Positions 1 to 8,527 of a stretch of DNA of 64,000 bases are shown in pieces. Each line of letters begins with the position of its first letter. The stretch's first letter is position 1. Source of the stretch: Microcoleus vaginatus HSN003 (lineage in GTDB: Bacteria; Cyanobacteriota; Cyanobacteriia; Cyanobacteriales; Microcoleaceae); assembly GCF_022701255.1 (NCBI RefSeq), contig NZ_CP031705.1, positions 2,617,501-2,681,500 of the forward strand. Direction: 5' to 3'. The notes beneath the pieces were generated by a model, which saw only the letters and a list, made by a program, of their open reading frames with translations, did no database searches and was not told the DNA's origin. Both the position numbers and the translations under genes were made by a program.

Positions 1-323
1 CGATTGGTTTTCAGCGAAGCTTCTAAGTCGGAAATAGCTGCGTTATAGTTGCCAGATGCGATCGCCTGTACTGCTGCTTGTTTGGTTGTTGTGGCTTGCT
101 CTGGAAGTAACAGTTTTTGGCCAGCACTCAGACGCTGCCCAATTGCCTGGTCTGATTGCGGCGAATTCCCTGTCGAAGATTTGGGAAATGTCTGATTTTG
201 GGGCGATGAACCTCCGAGATTGATGCCGCCTTGGCTTACTAGCCACCAAATACCTGCACCGGCTAGCCCGAGCGTAATTAGGAGCGATAATAGCAGAATA
301 GCGGTTTCATTTTTTTGGGACAT
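1..323 (-). CDS. ABC transporter substrate-binding protein, N-terminal part (runs off the window)
   Basis: Reads leftwards from an ATG at 321-323 and remains open to the window edge, so only about 107 residues are visible. The product starts MSQKNETAILLL, followed by a single hydrophobic segment (about residues 8-27) that acts as an uncleaved signal or membrane anchor, then a Ser/Gly/Gln-rich linker (residues 30-60). It continues into a helical stretch (QRLSAGQKLLLPEQ, then AAVQAIASGNYNAAISDLEA) that looks like one TPR-type hairpin. The arrangement anchor, linker, TPR-like hairpin is what I know from the start of cyanobacterial periplasmic-binding (amino-acid/urea type) ABC proteins. The solute-binding domain itself lies outside the window, so the substrate cannot be given. 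A heptamer-like tract of repeated ttttaga units sits just upstream of the start codon. Confidence 0.5.
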   Translation of the reverse strand, partial: MSQKNETAILLLSLLITLGLAGAGIWWLVSQGGINLGGSSPQNQTFPKSSTGNSPQSDQAIGQRLSAGQKLLLPEQATTTKQAAVQAIASGNYNAAISDLEASLKTN

Positions 324-1312
324 GGCTGCTGAATTTTAGATTTTAGGTTTTAGATTCAAAGAAGGAAGGAAGTTCGGCAACGAGCAATGTATGGGATGTA
401 AAGCATTTAATAACAAGTTCTCTTTCATTTAATAATTTATGTAGAATTATGCTAATTTTCATACTTTAGATAGATGATTGGGGGCTGACATATACCTATA
501 TTTTAGCAGTTGTTAATTTATTTGATCTTGATATTATAGAATCTAGCTGTGTAGCAGCTTAGATCCCACTGAGGTTGACTGTGATACCTGCGGATTGTCC
601 CGTCTCTGAGAGTTTGGCTTCTTTGCCGTATTTGGCGCTGCTGGGGGTGGGAGCCATTTCTGGGGTGATTGCTGGTGCTGTTTCAGGAACCGCGTCTCCT
701 GAGTCTGCAATCGGTGGGGGTGCGATCGCTACGCAGCCTACTAGGGCCTGCAGGGAAGCTGGCATTTCTCTTGTTTTTTTCCATCCTTTAACTCCTTGCT
801 CGCGGCTACGAAGCCTGGAGTTAAGAGTCGCTGGCTTCTAGCTTGCTTAACTTGTTGACTGCCATTTTATGTGCCGTCATACTTCCTACTAGGGTAGAAC
901 AATCAGCTCAATATAGTTTGTTGGAAATCATAGTTTATAGGTTTTTTGATGTTGTTTAGTTTTTTGTACACACTTTTGAGCAGCTCATATCACAATCATC
1001 ATCTAAATTCTTTTTCTTAATTATCTCTTTATTATTCCGTGAAATCTCGACAGTGGGGGAGTTCTTAATTATCCCGGAGCGGGGAAAGATTAAAGTTTTT
1101 TTAAGTTTCACAAAATAAATGACATCTTTTGTAATATAAAGAAGAAAGTTGAAAAAAATATAAAGACAAACTAATTGGATAAAAGTGTCGCTAAGGTAGT
1201 AAAAATGACGGTTTGTCAGAGAAAAAGAGTGTTAAGCTAGGCTAAGCTCAGTCACAGCAAAACCTCAATATTTAATTAAGTTCGATCGATAACAAAGGCT
1301 AAGGTAAATTCC
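324..1312. other. Intergenic region without a supported gene
   Basis: About 990 bases. It begins with a degenerate ttttaga repeat (331-357). Two overlapping short frames on opposite strands occupy about 559-841: one encodes an Ala/Pro-rich peptide with a lipobox-like LVGC on the minus strand, the other a hydrophobic peptide on the plus strand. Neither has a clear ribosome site and I recognise neither family. From about 890 to 1200 the sequence is AT-rich and carries nothing I can name; the promoter of ctaA should lie near its end. Confidence 0.4.
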
Positions 1313-2227
1313 ATGGCAAACTCAGTTTTAAATCAGCCAAACGCAGCAGCAGGAGTGCAGTGGCAGCCAAAAGATATTATCCGCGGCCTAGTGTGGAAAA
1401 TTGCGATCGCAACCTGGCTGTTAATGGCTGTAGGCAGCGCCACACGAGTCATGAATGCGGGGCTCGCTTGCCCCGACTGGCCGCTGTGCTACGGTCAATT
1501 AATACCCGCAGCGCAAATGAATTTGCAGGTATTTCTCGAATGGTTTCACCGGTTGGACGCAGCAGCGATCGGCTTAAGTGCGATCGCACTTTTAGGACTA
1601 TCTTTGTTTTACCGCAGCCGCCTGCCAAAATGGCTGCCTTGGGCGAGCGCCGGAGCACTATTTTTAATCGTTTTTCAGGGCGTATTGGGCGGCTTGACAG
1701 TAACACAACTGCTGAGATTTGACATCGTTACCGCTCACTTGGGAACAGCTTTACTATTTTTTGGCGCCCTGCTAGTCATCGGTTTCATGCTGACTCCCTA
1801 CGAAGCTACAGGAAATGTCGGCAAATTGGCTTGGGTAAGTTCGATCGCAGCATTGTTAGTTTACCTGCAAAGTTTGCTAGGAGCATTAGTAGGCTCTAGA
1901 TGGGCGCTGCACCAATGTTTGGATTCCTCAGAATTGTGCTCGGTAATGAACAGCCACATCGCCGGTATCGTACCAGCTACAGCAGCGACTTTAGCCTTAG
2001 CAGTCCTGGCTTGGCGACAGCCTGCACTGAGTCCAAAATTGCGAAAACTGGCTAATTGGGCGAGTGTTTGCCTCATTGCTCAATTAGTTCTGGGATTAGC
2101 AACTTTCCGGTTGCACCTTCAGGTAGAACCGCTGACAGTCGCCCACCAAGCAGTCGGTGCTGCTTTGCTGGGAACCCTGATAGCTTTTAGTGTTTTAGCT
2201 TGGCGCGATCGAGTTTTATCAGCTTGA
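1313..2227 (+). CDS. ctaA: Heme A synthase (CtaA/COX15 family)
   Basis: Oxidises the methyl group of heme O to the formyl group of heme A, needed by aa3-type cytochrome oxidase; an integral membrane enzyme. The 304 residues form about eight hydrophobic segments in two similar halves. The four histidines expected to hold heme are visible: His79 in EWFHR, His142 in VTAHLG, His215 in NSHIAG and His278 in VAHQAVG. Cysteine pairs at 53/59 and 202/209 fit the extracytoplasmic loop cysteines of this family. The start ATG at 1313 gives a normal family length. The heme O synthase gene ctaB lies 165 bases downstream in the same direction, so the two enzymes that turn heme B into heme A are side by side. 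The gap holds an inverted repeat, so co-transcription is likely but not shown. Confidence 0.95.
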   Translation: MANSVLNQPNAAAGVQWQPKDIIRGLVWKIAIATWLLMAVGSATRVMNAGLACPDWPLCYGQLIPAAQMNLQVFLEWFHRLDAAAIGLSAIALLGLSLFYRSRLPKWLPWASAGALFLIVFQGVLGGLTVTQLLRFDIVTAHLGTALLFFGALLVIGFMLTPYEATGNVGKLAWVSSIAALLVYLQSLLGALVGSRWALHQCLDSSELCSVMNSHIAGIVPATAATLALAVLAWRQPALSPKLRKLANWASVCLIAQLVLGLATFRLHLQVEPLTVAHQAVGAALLGTLIAFSVLAWRDRVLSA

Positions 2228-2246
2228 GAGATAAGACTAAAGCCAA

Positions 2247-2310
2247 GTAGGGTGCGTCAGACATTGATTATTTCGACTTCAACAGGTTTTACTGTTCTGA
2301 CGCACCCTAC
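2247..2310. repeat. Inverted repeat between ctaA and ctaB
   Basis: Two perfect 14-base arms (gtagggtgcgtcag at 2247-2260 and its complement at 2297-2310) separated by 36 bases. The gtagggtgcg core recurs in other gaps of this window (near 26106 and 33329), which points to a dispersed palindromic repeat rather than a gene-specific signal. It could also act as a weak intercistronic hairpin. Confidence 0.7.
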
Positions 2311-2392
2311 CTCTTGAGAGTAAGATGGGGCGGGTTTATTAATCCTTGTAGCTACAGCAAATATTTATCGGAAAACCCGCCCATACAACCTA

Positions 2393-3409
2393 ATGACGAA
2401 TTCGCAAATAATTACTAACAGCTTACAACCGATGCAAGAAATCCTTACCAACGACAGCCCCCGCCTCCACGAAAACTTTTCGCAAGTGGTGAAAAGTTAC
2501 TATCAACTAACAAAACCCAGAATTATTTTACTGCTGCTAATCACTACCTCAGCAGGAATGTGGATGGCCGCCAAAGGAGAAGTCGATCCGCTATTGCTGG
2601 TATCAACTATTACCGGAGGCGCTTTAGCTTCTGCGTCGGCGAATACGATTAATTGTGTTTACGACAGCGACATCGATTATATTATGGAGCGCACCCGGTG
2701 GCGGCCGATTCCTTCCGGGCGTGTCAAGAAGCGCGATGCTTTGATATTTGCGATCGCCCTAGCTACAATATCCTTTACATTGCTGACAGTTGTTGCCAAC
2801 TTATTAGCCGCATTGCTAGCAATGTCAGGCATCGTTTTCTACGTCCTAATTTACACCCACTGGCTGAAGCGTCACAGCGTGCAAAACATCGTCATCGGCG
2901 GTGCAGCAGGGGCGATTCCCCCGCTAGTTGGGTGGGCTGCGGTGACGGGAGATTTGAGTTGGGGTGCGTGGCTGCTGTTTGGGATTATATTCCTGTGGAC
3001 ACCGCCGCATTTTTGGGCATTAGCAATGATGATTCGCGACGAATACAAGGAAGTAGGCGTCCCGATGTTACCCGTAATTGAGGGCGACGAAGAGACAGCC
3101 CGCCAAATTTGGATTTACACGCTATTAATGATTCCTGCAACTTTGCTGCTAGTTTATCCCCTGCATTTAGCGGGCGCGGTGTATGCGGGAACAGCTATTT
3201 TCCTCGGTGCTATTTTTGCCCAAAAAGCTTGGTTGCTGTTGCAGACTCCCGAGGATAAGAAGGTTGCGCGATCGCTCTTTAAATACTCTATTCTGTACCT
3301 GATGCTATTGTGCGCCGGAATAGTGGTTGATAGTTTGCCTGTGACTCATAATTTTACTACTGCTGTTGTACAAAATGTGCAAACTTTGATTAGTGCAGTT
3401 GTGATGTAG
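2393..3409 (+). CDS. ctaB: Protoheme IX farnesyltransferase (heme O synthase)
   Basis: Transfers a farnesyl group to heme B to make heme O, the substrate of CtaA. It belongs to the UbiA prenyltransferase superfamily and sits in the membrane. The 338 residues show about nine hydrophobic segments. The first Asp-rich loop that binds diphosphate through Mg2+ is seen at residues 87-101 ([15 protein letters not shown], with Asp91, Asp93 and Asp95), followed by RPIPSGR. The second conserved loop is around [15 protein letters not shown]. The N-terminus carries about 33 extra polar residues before the first conserved segment ([10 protein letters not shown]), so translation could instead begin at Met14; I kept the first ATG. 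It ends 24 bases before a strong stem-loop terminator, so the ctaA-ctaB unit closes here. Confidence 0.95.
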   Translation: MTNSQIITNSLQPMQEILTNDSPRLHENFSQVVKSYYQLTKPRIILLLLITTSAGMWMAAKGEVDPLLLVSTITGGALASASANTINCVYDSDIDYIMERTRWRPIPSGRVKKRDALIFAIALATISFTLLTVVANLLAALLAMSGIVFYVLIYTHWLKRHSVQNIVIGGAAGAIPPLVGWAAVTGDLSWGAWLLFGIIFLWTPPHFWALAMMIRDEYKEVGVPMLPVIEGDEETARQIWIYTLLMIPATLLLVYPLHLAGAVYAGTAIFLGAIFAQKAWLLLQTPEDKKVARSLFKYSILYLMLLCAGIVVDSLPVTHNFTTAVVQNVQTLISAVVM

Positions 3410-3433
3410 TAATTAGTTAAATAGCAATTATTA

Positions 3434-3464
3434 AAACAAAACCCGCATCTAGCGGGTTTTGTTT
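3434..3464 (+). terminator. Rho-independent terminator after ctaB
   Basis: A 13-bp perfect stem (aaacaaaacccgc at 3434-3446, complement at 3452-3464) with a 5-base loop (atcta), GC-rich at the loop end and T-rich on the 3' arm. It lies directly behind the ctaB stop codon. Confidence 0.8.
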
Positions 3465-3571
3465 GTTTAGGGTAAAATAGCGAACGCCATTCTCCTATCT
3501 GCGTTAATCTGCGTTAATCTGCGGTTAAAAAAGAGCGAATACCTATCCTGTCAATAACTGAGGATATTGTG

Positions 3572-3811
3572 ATGACGTTACACGAGTATGATGTTGTTGC
3601 CTTGACCGAAGAAATTCAGGCAATCCATAAAGACACCTCTGAGCCAATTTTGCTCCGGCCCGGACAAGTTGGCACTATTCTGATGAGCTTTGACGATCGC
3701 GCTTATCTAGTAGATTTCGCCGATGCTCAAGGTAATACCTATGCAATGGAAACCGTTCCTTCAGAAAAACTCATGCAACTCGTTTATGAGCCACTTCCTG
3801 CCTACGCCTAA
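3572..3811 (+). CDS. DUF4926 domain protein
   Basis: An 79-residue protein resembling the DUF4926 family, small proteins of unknown function common in cyanobacteria. Family-like features are the opening LHEYDVVALTEEI, the GQVGTI turn in the middle and the VDFADAQGNTYA strand pair, a compact SH3-like beta pattern. A GTG three bases earlier could also start it; ATG at 3572 is better spaced from the aggata at 3561. It stands alone, 217 bases before the interrupted NACHT gene. DUF4926 genes are sometimes near toxin-antitoxin-like genes, but nothing here shows such a role. Confidence 0.7.
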   Translation: MTLHEYDVVALTEEIQAIHKDTSEPILLRPGQVGTILMSFDDRAYLVDFADAQGNTYAMETVPSEKLMQLVYEPLPAYA

Positions 3812-4027
3812 TGCACAAATAATACTTTACAGAGTATTGAGCTGAAAATTGCGATCGAGGAATTATCTCGCGGTGTGAGTTTAGGGCGATAAATGAAGTA
3901 AGCTAAGGAAGTATCGCCAGCTTTTGAGCCTTCAATTTTTTGAGTTTTTCTACCACTGGATTTGGGTTTGGCTTATAGCTTGTATATGGGTCATAGATTT
4001 TCTAGTAATTAAAAAACGGAATAAAAT

Positions 4028-4534
4028 ATGAATAATGAGTCGGGATTTTCAATCAAAAAGCCCGTTCCGGTATTGAAAAAATCGATCCAAGTCAACTTTA
4101 AGGATTTTTCTAAGGCACTAGGCAAAGTAGGTGTAGACATTGCTTTTGGGAAGTGGGACAGCCTTGCAGCGGATGGAGTTGATGCTCTGGGTGCATTAGG
4201 TTTAGCAGCAGGTGCTGAAGAAATTGCCTGGTTGTTCGTTTACCGCTCGTTGTTCCAGGCAATGAAGAACCTGGTTGACGAAAAAACAGAGCTGGAATCG
4301 GAGAAGTTTAATTTCAAATTATTGCAGACTCAAATTAATGACGCTTTAGCTAATAGTAGTTTATTAATCAATAAAAAGTTTTTTGAACACCCTGAGAAAG
4401 ATAAGATCCTTGGGGTGATTCAACCAGCTTTTACCCAGTGGCTAATACATTCTGGCTTGAGTGAGGTAGAAGCAAAGGCAATCAGCCAGCGGCTACCCAT
4501 TTACAGCACTTCCGGATGTTATGAGGTACAGTAG
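4028..4534 (+). pseudogene. NACHT/pentapeptide STAND ATPase, 5' fragment cut by IS630-type insertion
   Basis: Codons 1-158 of the gene plus the first two bases (TA, 4502-4503) of codon 159; the remaining codons to the stop at 4532-4534 are read from inside the insertion element. The fragment is an alpha-helical effector-side or linker domain with no enzyme motif that I recognise; it has a hydrophobic Ala/Gly-rich helix near residues 50-65 (DALGALGLAAGAEEIAWLF). When the element (4504-5519) and one TA copy (5520-5521) are removed, codon 159 becomes TAT (Tyr) and the frame runs straight into the 3' fragment (LPIYFAAALHEEWG). The intact gene would be 2,799 bases, 932 residues. No other disabling change is visible, so the insertion looks recent. 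Confidence 0.85.
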
Positions 4535-5085
4535 CAGCAATTAGTAAACCAGTTTTTGAGATGTTTCGGATTAATTAAGTCAAGAGCCACAGCAATTATC
4601 GTGTCAACCATTTTAGTGCTGGTTGGTGAAAACTGTCGCAATAAAGATTTAAGTTGCGACCACCATAATTCAATCGGATTAAAATCAGGAGAGTATGGGG
4701 ATAAACATAAAATAGAAGCACCCACCACGGCAATCATCGATGTAATTGAATCTACTTTATGCGCTGGTAAGTTATCCATCACTACTACGGCTCCGGGCCA
4801 CAATTGTGGCACTAAACATTTCTCGATAAACACCTCAAATGCTTTGCTATCCATCGAGTTGTCCAGGGTCATTAATGCCACTACTTTCGTGAGGCTAATT
4901 GCACCAATTACTGTGACTTTCTTGCCTCGATAAAAAGGTTTGACCGCATAGGCTCTAGTTCCTCGTTGCGAACGTGCATGAGTTCTGGTTAAACCTAGCA
5001 ATACTCCAGTCTCATCTAAAAATACTAGATTTTTTGGCTCGATATCCTTGACTTTTTCCCAATAGTCTAACCTTAACTTCATCAC
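4519..5085 (-). CDS. IS630-family transposase, orf B (DDE catalytic half)
   Basis: 188 residues carrying the catalytic core. The three acidic residues are in VFLDETGV (first Asp), VVVMDNLPAHK (second Asp) and PDFNPIELWWSQLK (Glu), the DDE arrangement of the IS630/Tc1-mariner superfamily. The stop codon lies within the left terminal inverted repeat. It is probably made mainly as an A-B fusion through slippage on the A9 run in orf A (see that entry), since the conserved region upstream of WEKVKDIEPKNLV is encoded in this frame before the nominal GTG start. Confidence 0.9.
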   Translation of the reverse strand: MMKLRLDYWEKVKDIEPKNLVFLDETGVLLGLTRTHARSQRGTRAYAVKPFYRGKKVTVIGAISLTKVVALMTLDNSMDSKAFEVFIEKCLVPQLWPGAVVVMDNLPAHKVDSITSMIAVVGASILCLSPYSPDFNPIELWWSQLKSLLRQFSPTSTKMVDTIIAVALDLINPKHLKNWFTNCCYCTS

Positions 5086-5465
5086 TCTTTCTGTGCCTGC
5101 TTGGCTACTCCTGACTGTTTTTTTTTACGATTTAATCCCAACTTCTGTAAGGCGCTACACATGGCTGTTCTGCCTACCCAATTTCCTGTCTTTTGGGCGA
5201 ACAACTCACACAATTCTACCAAAGTTGCATCGGGATGTGTGACCACTATTTCTCTTAACTCTTGTGACGCATTATTCAAATGACTGAATCTGGGTTTACC
5301 CCTCGGTTTAGGCTGTAAATTCCCCTCTATTTTTTGTTGCTTGACAAGTTTTTGAACTAAGCTTTTACTGCAGGCAAATATTTCTGCTGTTTTTCTGATC
5401 GACAGCTTCTGCTCGACATGGGCTGCTACTATTTTGGATCGCAAATCTACTGAGTATGCTTTCAT
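5082..5465 (-). CDS. IS630-family transposase, orf A (DNA-binding half)
   Basis: 127 residues starting MKAYSVDLRSKIVAAH, the standard opening of cyanobacterial IS630 transposases. Residues 5-45 form a helix-turn-helix (SIRKTAEIFACSKSLVQKLV), and a second winged-helix region (HPDATLVELCELF ... GRTAMCSALQKLGL) follows. The frame ends in a stop that overlaps the GTG start of orf B. Near its end a run of nine adenines (T9 on the plus strand, 5118-5126) encodes KKK. A one-base shift at that run gives RKKTVRSSQAGTERVMKLRL, which matches the junction expected in full-length relatives. So orf A and orf B are probably joined by slippage. Confidence 0.85.
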   Translation of the reverse strand: MKAYSVDLRSKIVAAHVEQKLSIRKTAEIFACSKSLVQKLVKQQKIEGNLQPKPRGKPRFSHLNNASQELREIVVTHPDATLVELCELFAQKTGNWVGRTAMCSALQKLGLNRKKKQSGVAKQAQKE

Positions 5466-5513
5466 TGGTATATTATTTTTAGTCGATTCTATTGTACCTC
5501 ATAACATCCGGAA

Positions 5514-7844
5514 GTGCTGTATTTCGCGGCGGCACTTCATGAGGAATGGGGTAGCCGCCCAAAAGACTATGCGGTACTTCAAGAAAAGCTGGATACTCCG
5601 TTTACTCAAGCCAATGAACGGTTACAAGCATGGTTGCGCTATTCAACGTGGCTGCAAAAACAGGTAGAAGAACCTATGTTTGGGGAAGCTTTCAGTTTGA
5701 AGCAAGTATTTGTGCCGCTTCGGGCTTACTATAACCGCAAAGTAGAAAAGCAGAAAGATGAAGACCTAGAAGAGAGGATTGGAAGCAGCAGACAATTTGA
5801 ACGAGTTGTGGTTGAGTTGGAAGCAGAATTAGAAGACTGGTTAAGTAAAGCAAAACGAGATGATGCTATTCGACTGATTAGCGGTGGCCCCGGTAGTGGC
5901 AAATCTTCTTTAACCAAAATGTTTGCTGCAAAGGTGGCCGAGAAAGGAAATATTCGAGTTTTGTTTATTCCCTTACATCACTTTGAGCCATCAGACGATC
6001 TGATTGATGCGGTTGGAAAATTCGTCAAGTTCGATCGTATTTTGCCCGACAATCCTTTGGATGCAGAGCATCGGGAAGAGCGCCTGCTGATTATTTTTGA
6101 TGGCTTGGATGAACTAGCCATGCAGGGCAAGATTGCTGAGAAAACGGCTCAAGACTTTGTGGGAGAGGTACAGCGCAAGGTAGAGCGATTTAACCAGCAC
6201 AAAACTTGTGTGCAGGTGTTGATCAGTGGTCGGGAAGTTGTTGTACAGGCAAATGAACCTGCCTTCCGTAAAGAAGGGCAAATTTTCTATGTTCTTCCTT
6301 ACTTTTTACCCGAACATGACCGCAAGCAGCACTATGTCGATACCAAAAAGTTACTACAGCAAGACCAACGACAGCTTTGGTGGCAGCGCTACGGTAAACC
6401 AAGTGGAAGTGGCTATACTGGTTTACCGCCAGAGCTAAACCAAGGAAATCTGACCGAGATTACGGCTCAACCCCTGCTTAATTACCTAGTTGCCCTTAGC
6501 CTGAAACGAGGTGCACTGAAGTTTTCGGAGGAAACGAACCTAAATGCGGTCTATGCTGATTTACTCAAAGCTATTTATGAACGCGGTTGGGCTGCCGATC
6601 AACACGTTGCGATTAAAGGAATTGAGGAGAAAGATTTTGTTCGGCTTCTCGAAGAAATTGCTTTAGCTTCCTGGCATGGTAATGGACGAACTACTACTGT
6701 CAAAGAGATTGAAAGCCACTGTGATAAGAGTCGGATGAAAGATTTGTTAACACGTTTTCAAACAGGCTTCCAAGAGGATTATAAAGCTAGCGTAACGCGC
6801 TTATTTACTGCTTTCTACTTCCGTCAAAGTGGGAACGATAACTCTGGGGAAAAGACTTTTGAATTTACCCACAAAAGCTTTGGTGAATATCTGACGGCAA
6901 AACGGATTGTGCGAGAGGTGCGGCTGATTCACAAAAAGTTAGAAGACCGCCAGACAGATCCGGATGAAGGCTGGGACGAACGCGAGGCGCTACAACGTTG
7001 GGCAATTCTCTGTGGCTCATCTGCAATGGATGAATATCTATTCAAATTTGTTCTAGATGAAGTGGGGTTGGAGTATCTGCAAGATTCCTCTGATGTTGCT
7101 AAATGGCAGCAGACCTTCTGTCATCTAATTGGGTTCATGCTGCGGCATGGAATGCCAATGGAACGCCTAGACCCCAGACCTAACTTTCAGGAAGAGAATC
7201 GACAAGCCCGCAATTCAGAAGATAGTTTATTGGCTATTTTAGGTGTTTTCAATCGTTTAACTAAAGAGGTATCAGAAATTAATTTTCCTTCTCATGACGC
7301 TTTTGGAATATTACTAGCAAGACTCCAAGGGCAAAGAACAGGACCCTCAAATCCCATGTCTTTTTATTGCCTGAGCTATTTAGATATATCAGAATGTAGT
7401 TTGTATATGAGAGATTTTTATCAGGCGGATTTTAGGGGGTCAAATCTTCAAGGCTCACAACTTTTATATGCGAATTTTATTCGTGCAAATCTTCAAGATG
7501 TGAATCTTCAACGGGCGAATCTTCAAGGGGCGAATCTTCAACGGGCGAATCTTCAAGGGGCGGATCTTCAATGGGCGAATCTTGAAGGGGCGAATCTTGA
7601 AGGGGCGAATCTTCAAGGGGCGAATCTTGAAGGGGCGAATCTTCAAGGGGCGAATCTTCAAGGGGCGAATCTTGAAGGGGCGAATCTTCAAGGGGCGAAT
7701 CTTATAGAGGCGAAGCTTATAGAGGCGAATCTTCAAGGGGCGAATCTTCAACGGGCGGAGCTTCAACGGGCGAATCTTGAAGGGGCGAATCTTGAAGAGA
7801 CAATTCTTGAGGGTGAAATACCTGGTGAAACACCGATTAGATAA
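5514..7844 (+). pseudogene. NACHT/pentapeptide STAND ATPase, 3' fragment (ATPase and sensor part)
   Basis: Codons 159-932 of the interrupted gene; a GTG at 5514 inside the end of the insertion element could start a 776-residue product. The NTPase core is complete: Walker A GGPGSGKSS at fragment residues 124-132 and Walker B LLIIFDGLDEL at 191-201, with the acidic DGLDE pattern typical of NACHT proteins. A helical winged region follows (EFTHKSFGEYLTA near residue 450). The C-terminal 140 residues are pentapeptide repeats of the A(N/D)LQx form, which fold as a right-handed quadrilateral helix. In known STAND proteins the repeat end senses a ligand and the N-terminal domain executes the response; several NACHT proteins act in phage defence. 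Role here is inference. With its N-terminal domain cut off it is probably not functional as built. Confidence 0.85.
7440..7800 (+). repeat. 15-base tandem repeats encoding the pentapeptide repeats
   Basis: About two dozen copies of a 15-base unit (gggcgaatcttcaa plus one base), each coding for one A-N-L-Q/E-G pentapeptide. Many neighbouring copies are identical in DNA, including third positions, which points to recent expansion or gene conversion. The uniform repeat opens an artificial long frame on the other strand. Confidence 0.85.
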
Positions 7845-8527
7845 AGCGCACAGATTGAAATAGTCGAGAATCAAATCGAGCAATTGGCAAGGCTCAAATT
7901 CGATCGCACTCAATGCCTCACGATCTATCATTAAAATCAATGGCTGCAAAAGCGAGCTTAGACCATGCTTGCCCTCATCTCACTATAAAAAATTCAATGG
8001 GCTGCGGGTTCTGTAATACGCTTACCTGCGACTTGGCAAGATTATCAGAGTTTGTACGATCGCCCAAAAACCAGGTTCTGACCGCAGCAATTGCCCAGCT
8101 TCTTCTTTTTTGTTTAGGCTCCCTCTATATCTCTCCTATACGATGCAAGTTGCGATCGCTCGATCGGCAGCGAATTCTACACACCCTAGGAAAATGTTTC
8201 GCTCCAAATTATTACTTATTTTCCCTGGCTGGTTGCCGTATTAGTTCAGCAAAATCTGCAAATTTTGGGCAAAGTTGCGATGTCACTCAAACGAGTGACA
8301 CTCATTTGAGGTAACTAGAAAAAGTGACTAGGCAATTGCCTCAAACTTTAGTGAGAATGAGCGCACTGAGGAAAACTCGTCAGCTAGATTTACTAACTGA
8401 AGGTAAGGGTGAACTCAAGCTGAAATTAGCGACCACTAAAATTAGCAAAATCCCCCTTATTATAGCCCAACACATTACCGTTTGGGCGTTTGTAAGCAGC
8501 CATACTTAACTATTACTAGGAGAAACA
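7845..8527. other. Intergenic region without a supported gene
   Basis: About 680 bases. Short plus-strand frames at 7913-8314 and 8324-8509 have no recognisable family or ribosome site. A short palindrome (cactcaaacgagtg region, about 8284-8312) and several HIP1-like cgatcg sites are present. The end contains the ribosome site of the next gene (aggaga, 8518-8523). Confidence 0.4.

Larger units (their letters stand above)
4504..5519 (-). mobile_element. IS630-family insertion sequence (1,016 bp, TA target duplication)
   Basis: Bounded by 27-bp perfect terminal inverted repeats: cagcacttccggatgttatg... starts at 4504 and its exact complement ends at 5519. A TA lies on each side (4502-4503 and 5520-5521), the target duplication typical of IS630/Tc1-mariner elements. 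It carries two minus-strand frames for one DDE transposase. It sits inside the NACHT ATPase gene, in the opposite orientation. Perfect ends and an otherwise intact host gene indicate a young copy. Confidence 0.95.

Noticed and set aside
559..841. Overlapping short frames on both strands, one with a lipobox-like LVGC
   Set aside because: No ribosome site, too short a hydrophobic region before the Cys, and no family known to me.
7440..7800. Possible CRISPR array
   Set aside because: The units are 15 bases without spacers and encode protein; the STRR tracts also lack spacers. No cas gene is present.
7464..7949. 161-codon minus-strand frame with a repeated IRPLK pattern
   Set aside because: It is the reverse reading of the 15-base pentapeptide repeats; its regularity follows from the repeat and it has no start signal.
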